Shown in pieces: positions 1 to 4,649 of a stretch of 5,809 bases of DNA. The DNA is from an uncultured Treponema sp. Its GTDB lineage: Bacteria > Spirochaetota > Spirochaetia > Treponematales > Treponemataceae. Position 1 is the first letter of the stretch. Each line of letters starts with the position of its first letter. Made by a program: the position numbers and the translations under genes. The stretch covers positions 1 to 5,809 of the forward strand of contig CAKULY010000049.1 in assembly GCA_934667505.1 (NCBI GenBank), in the 5' to 3' direction. The notes beneath the pieces are model-generated. The model made no database searches. It saw nothing but the letters and a program-made list of their open reading frames with translations, and was not told the DNA's origin.

Positions 1-1
1 A

Positions 2-847
2 ATAAAATTCTATACATCTAATACTGGTTATAAAACGATTTTTAAATACATGAATTCAATTTTTAGAGAGGAACATGAAAAAGATGTATATGATTCGGCA
101 GCGTTCCTTGTTGAATGCATGAACATCGAGCTTTACAACTTAGTTAAAACAGAGCCTGAATTTTCCAACTTTGAAAATACAATTTACAGAGGTATGGTGC
201 TTGATGAAAATACAATTTCAAATTTGCTAGATATAAAGGAACTCCAAGTTCAAGATCGAAAATTTGCAGTTCCGTTAAGTTTTATGTCCTGTAGCAAGAG
301 TCAAGATGTTGCAAAACAGTTTTTAAAAAAGCAGAAACATCGACCGCATGAAGAGAAGGTAAAAAGTTTTTGTCCTGTGCTTTTTAAAATTCATGTTACA
401 AGTTTGGATAAAACTTTTCTTGAACTTTATAAAAGTTATTATCCTGATTCTGTTGTTTCTTCAATCTGCGCTGTTGATATAGAAAATATTTCTAAATATA
501 GGGAAGAGCAGGAAGTTCTTTTGCGTGGAGCATTTTTTCAGACTTTAAGATTTTATGAATCAGAAGAAAAGATAGATGGAAAAAATGTATATGTCTTTGA
601 ACTTCTTATGCACAATTCCAACCGAGATCATATTACAACCAGTGCATTTGAAAAAACAAACGCAAGAAGGCTTTTTAATACACTTATAGAAATTGACCGA
701 ATGAAAAAATGCCAAGATTTTTTTGAAAGTGCTAGTGATAAAAAGCCTTATAAAAAAGTAAAAGAAGATAAGCTTGTGGAGTTAGAGCAAATACAAAAAC
801 TTTGCCGTGAAGAAAACTTTTCATCCAACAATTTTTGTGGAGGGTGA
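2..847 (+). CDS. ADP-ribosyltransferase-like protein, 5' end outside window
   Basis: The fold is recognised from three spaced motifs of the arginine-type (R-S-ExE) ADP-ribosyltransferase clan, which transfers ADP-ribose from NAD+ to proteins. Numbered from the ATG at 50 they are YRG at residues 46-48 (NAD-binding Arg), SFMSCS at 77-82 (the STS-like strand) and EEQEVLLRG at 152-160, where E153-Q-E155 is the ExE catalytic turn. The frame stays open upstream of that ATG to the first bases of the window. Those codons read KFYTSNTGYKTIFKYMNSIFR, which fits the helix preceding the catalytic core in related proteins (Y-T...Y...N..LR). No ribosome binding site precedes the ATG at 50, so the real start is probably further left, and extra N-terminal domains may be missing. 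The tail after about residue 195 is charged and unassigned. The stop at 845 may be caused by a frameshift (see 786-950). Substrate and location are unknown. The fold call is fairly safe; activity is inferred. Confidence 0.5.
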   Translation: MKFYTSNTGYKTIFKYMNSIFREEHEKDVYDSAAFLVECMNIELYNLVKTEPEFSNFENTIYRGMVLDENTISNLLDIKELQVQDRKFAVPLSFMSCSKSQDVAKQFLKKQKHRPHEEKVKSFCPVLFKIHVTSLDKTFLELYKSYYPDSVVSSICAVDIENISKYREEQEVLLRGAFFQTLRFYESEEKIDGKNVYVFELLMHNSNRDHITTSAFEKTNARRLFNTLIEIDRMKKCQDFFESASDKKPYKKVKEDKLVELEQIQKLCREENFSSNNFCGG

Positions 848-950
848 TTTTACAAATGACGGAAATCTGAACGAAATTAAATCAAGTAAAATTCCCGATG
901 AGGTTTGGAAAAATTACAGGAAAAAACAAAAGAAGGAGAATTCAAAATGA
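786..950 (+). other. Displaced reading frame, possible lost C-terminus of the ADP-ribosyltransferase gene
   Basis: The third frame is open from 786 to a TGA at 948-950. From about 837 it encodes a protein-like tail ending in PDEVWKNYRKKQKKENSK. It continues past the stop of the upstream gene and ends in an ATGA overlap with the start of the DGR target gene. A net +1 shift within the A/T runs around 811-836 would join the two frames into one longer protein that ends exactly at the target start. This may be a real indel, a sequencing error or chance. No good start codon with a ribosome binding site was seen for an independent gene. Confidence 0.5.
933..938 (+). promoter_or_regulatory. Ribosome binding site of the DGR target gene
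   Basis: AAGGAG lies 8 bases before the ATG at 947. It decides the start: the frame is open back to a TTG at 905, but only the ATG at 947 has a Shine-Dalgarno sequence and places a signal peptide (MKKTISALII...) at the N-terminus. Confidence 0.5.
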
Positions 951-1780
951 AAAAAACAATATCCGCTTTGATTATTGCTGCTTTTGCGGTTGTATGTGGT
1001 TTTGCAGAATCTGCACCTAAGTCTATGGCGGTTGCGACATTTGATGTTACAGAAAATGCGGTTTCCAGTGATGAGGCGGAATCCATAACTGAACTTTACA
1101 TTGCAGAACTTGTTTCAACCGGAAAAGTTTCTGTGGTTGACCGCACGAATTTTAACAAGATTTTAAAGGAAATGCAGTTTCAGGCTGGAGATTGGGCGAA
1201 CAGCGAAAAAACAGTAAAACTTGGAACAGCTACCGGTGCGGAAATTATAAGCCGCGGTCAGATTATAAAGCTTGGAAGCAAGATGTATCTTTCCGCAACG
1301 CTGATTGACGTAAAGACCGCAAAAGTTTTGTCAAGTGCGAAAGTTCAATTTGTTTCCATTGACGACATTTTTGGAATTCTGACGAAATTTGCAAAGGATG
1401 TGGTGGAAGGTCTTTCTCTGAAAATCGGCAACATTGGTCCGGGCGGTGGACTTGTTTTCTACATAGAAGGCAACCGTGCGTATGAGTGCAGCGAAGTTTT
1501 GGGCGAAAGAAATTGGAGCGAGGCAAAAACTTTGTGCAGTGAATATCGCGGTGGTGGATATGAAGACTGGTATCTGCCCAACAAAGATGAATTAAATTAT
1601 GTTTATCAGAATTTAAGAAAGCCCGGAAAAATTTCAGGCGACAGCTGGTTCTGGTCTTCGTCGGAGTACTACGGCGTTAATGATCTCGCGTGGGGCCAGA
1701 GGTTCAGTGACGGCGGTCAGGACGGCTTCATTAAGAATTATACATCTTCTGTTCGAGCCGTTCGGGCTTTTAGCTATTAA
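947..1780 (+). CDS. DGR variable target protein: secreted CsgG/FlgO-like domain plus DUF1566 lectin-like domain
   Basis: This 277-residue protein has a signal peptide (residues 1-20, probable cleavage after GFA). C17 is not in a good lipobox. Residues about 26-158 match the pattern of CsgG/FlgO/LpoB-like periplasmic domains: MAVATFDV, a helix with ELYIAELV, VVDRTNFNKIL, GAEIISRGQI and ATLIDVKTAKVL. Residues 160-277 look like DUF1566/Lcl_C, a C-type-lectin-related fold: GPGGGLVFY, DWYLPNKDEL, FWSSSEY, AW.QRFSDG and SVRAVRAF. The last 41 codons before FSY (F235-F275) are the VR. Positions differing from the template include Y241, V244, D246, L247, G250, G257, D259-I262, Y265 and S267, a spread expected of ligand-contact residues. 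The protein should act outside the cytoplasm, with the lectin-like end as the diversified binding surface; the ligand is unknown. It is the first DGR gene, 30 bp ahead of avd. The T. denticola TvpA target is analogous, but the CsgG-like front half differs in architecture from what I know of it. Confidence 0.5.
   Translation: MKKTISALIIAAFAVVCGFAESAPKSMAVATFDVTENAVSSDEAESITELYIAELVSTGKVSVVDRTNFNKILKEMQFQAGDWANSEKTVKLGTATGAEIISRGQIIKLGSKMYLSATLIDVKTAKVLSSAKVQFVSIDDIFGILTKFAKDVVEGLSLKIGNIGPGGGLVFYIEGNRAYECSEVLGERNWSEAKTLCSEYRGGGYEDWYLPNKDELNYVYQNLRKPGKISGDSWFWSSSEYYGVNDLAWGQRFSDGGQDGFIKNYTSSVRAVRAFSY
1648..1771 (+). repeat. DGR variable repeat (VR)
   Basis: This 124-bp copy of the TR (2303-2420) sits at the 3' end of the target gene and stops 6 bases before the stop codon. 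The first 16 bases (1648-1663) and 1748-1766 are identical to the TR. In 1688-1771 (84 bp) all 16 differences fall at TR adenines, including a silent AGA to AGG at codon 252. In 1667-1687 there are 6 more A-site changes. By my count the A-site changes are about 10 A>G, 8 A>T and 4 A>C. Two exceptions are codon 240 (GAG, TCT in TR) and 6 extra bases in VR. Adenine-specific mismatch is the hallmark of DGR mutagenic retrohoming. Confidence 0.5.
1748..1766 (+). promoter_or_regulatory. Candidate initiation-of-mutagenic-homology (IMH) segment
   Basis: These 19 bases are identical to TR 2397-2415 and form the GC-richer 3' end of the VR. In the Bordetella phage DGR the equivalent element marks where cDNA integration starts. 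The assignment here rests on position and identity only. The next base (C1767 against A2416) could be a fixed IMH/IMH* difference rather than a product of mutagenesis. Confidence 0.5.
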
Positions 1781-1806
1781 ATACTTTAACTATTTGGAGA
1801 AGTATT
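1780..1806 (+). other. Weak inverted repeat just downstream of VR
   Basis: AATACTT at 1780-1786 and AAGTATT at 1800-1806 form a perfect 7-bp stem with a 13-base loop, starting 8 bases after the VR ends. The Bordetella phage DGR has a hairpin/cruciform just after its VR that aids target recognition. This one is AT-rich with a long loop, so the analogy is tentative. It also covers the avd ribosome binding site and could affect avd translation. Confidence 0.5.
1796..1802 (+). promoter_or_regulatory. Ribosome binding site of avd
   Basis: GGAGAAG lies 8 bases before the ATG at 1811 and supports that start. It falls in the loop and 3' arm of the inverted repeat at 1780-1806. Confidence 0.5.
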
Positions 1807-1810
1807 AAAA

Positions 1811-2158
1811 ATGGCTTTGTATTATGATTTGCCGGTTTTTAAGGATACTTACAAGTTGACTTTGCGCCTGTTCGAGCTTACGCAGCATCTTCCAAGGGAA
1901 TATAAATTCACGCTTGGTCAGGACATAAAGCGGGACTGCATTCATCTTGTAAGAAGCATATACAGAGCCAATAAGTGCCATGAACGAGAAAAATATCTTG
2001 AGGAATTTCTTGATGATTTTGAAGTTCTAAAATTGGAAGTCCGGCTATGCACAGATTTGCATTTGTTTACAATAAAGCAGCAGGCGAATCTTGCGTTGCA
2101 GATGGACGGAATTGGAAAGCAGATTACGGGCTGGAGAAATTCAACTCGCAGTCAATAG
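1811..2158 (+). CDS. avd: DGR accessory variability determinant (Avd, four-helix bundle protein)
   Basis: This 115-residue protein has the size and pattern of the Avd/bAvd-like four-helix (23S rRNA intervening-sequence protein-like) family. It opens with a short lead and FKDTYKLTLRLFELTQHLPREYKFTLGQDI (in pieces: YKLTLRLFE, FTLGQDIKRD), followed by helices with LVRSIYRANK, KYLEEFLDDFEVLKLEVRLC and a closing IGKQITGWRNS that matches the family's I-G-x-x-x-x-G-W ending. Avd forms a basic pentamer that binds the DGR reverse transcriptase and template RNA and is needed for cDNA synthesis and retrohoming in characterised DGRs. It acts in the cytoplasm. Its place between the target gene and the TR is the usual one. 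The protein looks complete. The assignment is strong given the TR/VR pair and RT nearby. Confidence 0.5.
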   Translation: MALYYDLPVFKDTYKLTLRLFELTQHLPREYKFTLGQDIKRDCIHLVRSIYRANKCHEREKYLEEFLDDFEVLKLEVRLCTDLHLFTIKQQANLALQMDGIGKQITGWRNSTRSQ

Positions 2159-2302
2159 CCGGAATTTCATGTGTTACGGTGCATGGAAGCGAGCAAGGTT
2201 TTTGTGTAAAAGCGGTGTGCGTACTGGGAGAATGCTGTTTCAGCCTCAAACCAGTTTATATTCGGCGGTGAAAACACTTAAGAACAAACTGCACACAAAC
2301 GC

Positions 2303-2420
2303 GTTCTGGTCTTCGTCGTCTAACAATAATAATAACGCGTGGAAACAGAGATTCAGTGACGGCAATCAGAACAACAACAATAAGAATAATACAAATTCTG
2401 TTCGAGCCGTTCGGGATTTT
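2303..2420 (+). repeat. DGR template repeat (TR)
   Basis: This 118-bp repeat is the invariant donor for the VR at 1648-1771. Read in the VR frame it contains 13 AAY (Asn) codons, grouped as five at 2322-2336, four at 2370-2381 and singles or pairs elsewhere. That adenine loading is typical of TRs, because AAY codons can mutate to many residues without ever making a stop. I count about 41 adenines, of which about 22 are changed in the present VR. The identity with VR ends sharply at the TTT of 2418-2420. Confidence 0.5.
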
Positions 2421-2431
2421 GCACAAAGACA

Positions 2432-2463
2432 GGCACAGGCAGATGTAAAAATTTGTCTGTGCC
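2432..2463 (+). other. Strong RNA hairpin between TR and RT gene
   Basis: Arms 2432-2444 and 2451-2463 pair over 13 consecutive positions (11 Watson-Crick, 2 G-U) around the 6-base loop GTAAAA. It starts 11 bases after the TR and ends 17 bases before the RT start codon. There is no U-tract directly after it (ATTTTGG follows), so a terminator is less likely than a structural role in the template RNA or control of RT translation. The weak RT ribosome binding site (TGGA, about 2468) lies right beside the stem. Confidence 0.5.
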
Positions 2464-2480
2464 ATTTTGGAATTTATTTT

Positions 2481-3686
2481 ATGGATGATTTGAATTGTTT
2501 AAAAAATGAGCAGAAAGATTTTCCAGTCACTATAGAAGATGTTTTTGAAGCTTACTATGAATGTAGAAAGCACAAGCGGAATAAAAGCGGGGCGTTGAAA
2601 TTTGAGGTGAATCTTGAAGAAAATCTTATTCAGCTTTGGAACGACTTGTGCAGCGGAAATTACAAGCCAAAGCCTTCTGTTGTTTTTATTGTGGAAGAAC
2701 CTGTAAAGCGTGAAATTTTTGCTGCAGATTTTCGCGACAGGATTGTTCATCATTTGGTTTTAAAATATTTGAATCCGATTTTTGAGCAGTATTTTATTTA
2801 CGATTCATATTCTTGCAGAGAAGGAAAGGGAACTCATTTTGGAATAAGAAGAGTTTCTGATTTTATGAAAAACTGTTCCTTGAACAATACGCGAAAGTGC
2901 TGGATTTTAAAAACTGATATTTGCGGTTATTTTATGAGCATAAATAAAAGTATTCTTTTTGCAAAACTTGAGAGTTTTATAAAATCAAATTACTTTAATC
3001 CGAACCGAGATTTTATAATAAATCTGTGCAGAATCATCATTTTTAATAATCCTACAAAAAACTGCATTTTTCACTCTTCTAAAAATAAATGGAACGATTT
3101 GCCAAAGAATAAAAGTCTGTTTTTTGCTGCGGAAAACTGCGGACTTCCGATTGGAAATTTTACAAGCCAGGTTTTTGCAAATTTTTATCTTACGGAATTT
3201 GACAAGTTTATAAAAAATATCTGCGGAATAAAATTTTATGGAAGATATGTGGACGACTGCGTGATTGTGCATAAGTCAAAATCATTTCTTTTAAAGCTTG
3301 TTCCGGTTTTGCGTTATTATCTAAAATCTCAGCTTGGATTAAAACTTCATCCAAAGAAAATATCTCTGCAGCCGGTTTTTAACGGAGTCCGGTTTTTAGG
3401 CTGTTTTGTAAAGCCTTCACATATTGTTGTAAACAAACGGATTATAAGAAATTTTAAGCGTTCTGTTGCTCTTCATAATTATCTTGCAATGCTTCACAAA
3501 CCGGATGTTTTTGAAATTCAACATTTTATTTCTTCTGTGAATTCATATCTTGGAATAATGAGGCATTATAAGACTTATAGAATCCGCTCTCATATTTTGA
3601 ATCAGGATATTTCGTCAGATTGGAAAAAGCATATCTGTTTTTCTTCTGACTTTAATAAAATCCAACTAAAACGAGGTGCACAATGA
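2481..3686 (+). CDS. DGR reverse transcriptase
   Basis: This 401-residue retron/DGR-type reverse transcriptase copies the template RNA into adenine-mutagenised cDNA. Motifs appear in order: FRDRIVHHLV at 84-93; DSYSCREGKGTHFGIRR at 108-124; WILKTDICGYFMSI at 141-154 with catalytic D146; PTKNC at 191-195 leading to GLPIGNFTSQ at 221-230, the DGR-type motif 4 (xGxxxSQ) linked to low fidelity at adenines; YVDD at 256-259 with catalytic D258-D259; and LHPKK followed by GVRFLGCFV at 289-310. No RNase H, maturase or endonuclease domain is seen, as usual for DGR RTs. The start at 2481 is the only in-frame ATG before the conserved core; its Shine-Dalgarno is weak and it follows the hairpin at 2432-2463. 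The 3' end overlaps the next gene by 4 bases. All catalytic residues are present, so it looks functional. Confidence 0.5.
   Translation: MDDLNCLKNEQKDFPVTIEDVFEAYYECRKHKRNKSGALKFEVNLEENLIQLWNDLCSGNYKPKPSVVFIVEEPVKREIFAADFRDRIVHHLVLKYLNPIFEQYFIYDSYSCREGKGTHFGIRRVSDFMKNCSLNNTRKCWILKTDICGYFMSINKSILFAKLESFIKSNYFNPNRDFIINLCRIIIFNNPTKNCIFHSSKNKWNDLPKNKSLFFAAENCGLPIGNFTSQVFANFYLTEFDKFIKNICGIKFYGRYVDDCVIVHKSKSFLLKLVPVLRYYLKSQLGLKLHPKKISLQPVFNGVRFLGCFVKPSHIVVNKRIIRNFKRSVALHNYLAMLHKPDVFEIQHFISSVNSYLGIMRHYKTYRIRSHILNQDISSDWKKHICFSSDFNKIQLKRGAQ
3673..3676 (+). promoter_or_regulatory. Ribosome binding site of the second CsgG-like gene
   Basis: GAGG lies 6 bases before the ATG at 3683, inside the end of the RT gene. 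Together with the ATGA start/stop overlap it supports this start and suggests translational coupling to the RT. Confidence 0.5.
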
Positions 3687-4504
3687 AAAAATCAATTCTT
3701 CTTTCTATTTTAATGTTTGCGGCGGCGGTGGTTCTTCCGGCGCAGACTGTTGCGGTGTTCGACTTTGACTGCGACGACGAGGCTTATTATGACAAGGTTT
3801 CCACGATGACCGACCTGCTTGTCCATGAGCTTGTTAAGGCTGGCGATGTTACCGTTGTTGAGCGCAAGAAAATTGACAAGGTGATGGCGGAATACAGTTT
3901 TCAGGCGAATCCGTACATTGACATAACGACGGCAAAGCAGATGGGAAAGGGAATCGGCGCGGACTGCATAATTGTGGGCTCGGTTGCGGCTCTAGGCTGT
4001 CCGCTTTACATCACTGCCCGCATGATTGACGTTGAGAAGGGCACAGTTCTTCATTCCGCAAAAATGAGCCTGAGCTTTTGGAACGAGTACGAATCCCAGC
4101 TTCCGAAATTCGCATCTGAATGTGTGAAGAAAATTCCCCAGCCGAATATTTTTACCGGCGTCTGGACAGGAACTCTTTCGACCGACGAATTCGACGACAG
4201 CTACGAAATCACTTTCGGCGAAAAATCAAAGTGCGGCGTAAAAGTTGTTTCTGTGGATTCGGACGGCAATGAAACCGTTTTGGAAGGCAGCGGAACTTAT
4301 TCGTACACAAGCGACGGTTTTTCAGGCGGAAAAATCTTCAAGCTGAACGCGACATTCCGCAACGCAAAAACAAAACGCCTGCGCAAAATCGAATGGGCGT
4401 ATCCTGCCAGCATGAACCGCGACCACACGGAATTCAGCATAAACGTCTACCCGGACAGCACAAAAAAAGAACTTGCCCGGCTCACGCTTTCAAAAGTGGA
4501 GTAG
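3683..4504 (+). CDS. Secreted CsgG/FlgO-like protein with C-terminal beta-rich domain
   Basis: This 273-residue protein has a signal peptide (residues 1-20, cleavage probably after LPA; no lipobox Cys). Residues 21-150 carry the CsgG/FlgO/LpoB-like pattern: TVAVFDFD, LLVHELVKAGDVTVVERKKIDKVM, GKGIGADCIIVGSV and YITARMIDVEKGTVLHSAK. This parallels the DGR target's N-terminal domain line by line (VVDRTNFNKIL, LSATLIDVKTAKVLSSAK). From about 157 the sequence changes to GVWTGTLSTDEF..YEITFGEK and further alternating strands to the end. That resembles a lipocalin-like beta domain, but I cannot name a family. It has no DUF1566 domain and no VR. The gene starts inside the RT stop codon (ATGA), so it is probably cotranscribed with the DGR. 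It may be a periplasmic or outer-membrane partner of the target protein; that is inference. It looks GC-richer than the RT gene. Confidence 0.5.
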   Translation: MKKSILLSILMFAAAVVLPAQTVAVFDFDCDDEAYYDKVSTMTDLLVHELVKAGDVTVVERKKIDKVMAEYSFQANPYIDITTAKQMGKGIGADCIIVGSVAALGCPLYITARMIDVEKGTVLHSAKMSLSFWNEYESQLPKFASECVKKIPQPNIFTGVWTGTLSTDEFDDSYEITFGEKSKCGVKVVSVDSDGNETVLEGSGTYSYTSDGFSGGKIFKLNATFRNAKTKRLRKIEWAYPASMNRDHTEFSINVYPDSTKKELARLTLSKVE

Positions 4505-4543
4505 GGAGTTTGCAAGTTCACCAATGCCGATGTTTTTTTATAG

Positions 4544-4593
4544 ATTGCTGACCGAGTTTGCTTCGCAAACGTCGCGTGTCGTAGCACGGCAAT
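4544..4593. repeat. REP-like intergenic palindrome between convergent genes
   Basis: An outer stem pairs 4544-4550 with 4587-4593 (7 bp, one G-T). Inside it is a compact hairpin with arms 4556-4561 and 4565-4570 around TTC. The form (ATTGC...GCTTCGCAAAC...GGCAATGACA) resembles dispersed extragenic palindromes of other bacteria. It lies between genes that converge from both sides, where it may end or protect both transcripts. Only one copy is visible here. The T-run at 4532-4538 lies upstream of the palindrome and is not preceded by a clear stem, so no classical terminator is called. Confidence 0.5.
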
Positions 4594-4649
4594 GACAGGC
4601 GAGAACAAATCAGATAATGTGAAATTCAAACTCCATATTCGACTTGTTG

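Larger units (their letters stand above)
2159..2480 (+). ncRNA. DGR template-RNA region between avd and RT
   Basis: This 322-bp interval has no convincing gene. It consists of a leader (2159-2302), the template repeat (2303-2420) and a spacer with a strong hairpin (2432-2463) before the RT start. In studied DGRs this part of the transcript is the functional RNA, with TR flanked by avd-proximal and spacer sequences needed for priming. The frame of the RT is open back through the whole interval to 2091, but no ribosome binding site supports translation of it. The ends of any mature RNA cannot be set from sequence; in Bordetella phage the needed RNA runs into avd and toward the RT gene. Confidence 0.5.

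Noticed and set aside
905..946. Upstream TTG start for the target gene
   Set aside because: The ATG at 947 has AAGGAG at 8 bases and begins a signal peptide; the extension has neither.
983..1006. Lipoprotein box in the target signal peptide (Cys17)
   Set aside because: The residues before it are A-V-V, without the small residue usually found at -1; ordinary signal peptidase cleavage after GFA fits better, though spirochete boxes are loose.
2047..2271. 74-codon open frame overlapping the avd end
   Set aside because: Out of frame with avd, no ribosome binding site and no recognisable protein pattern.
2303..2420. Simple-sequence (AAT/AAC) microsatellite
   Set aside because: The AAY clusters are embedded in a 118-bp unit with a second copy at 1648-1771 and adenine-specific differences, which a microsatellite would not show.
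2432..2463. Intrinsic terminator after the TR
   Set aside because: The stem is strong but the bases after it (ATTTTGG) are not a proper U-tract, and termination here would cut off the RT gene.
2091..2480. RT frame extending back through the TR to 2091
   Set aside because: It overlaps avd, lacks a ribosome binding site and carries no RT motif; an open frame through an AAY-rich TR is expected by chance. The ATG at 2481 fits RT family starts.
2985..3272. Minus-strand open frame inside the RT gene
   Set aside because: It lies opposite the conserved RT motifs and is a shadow of the RT coding frame.
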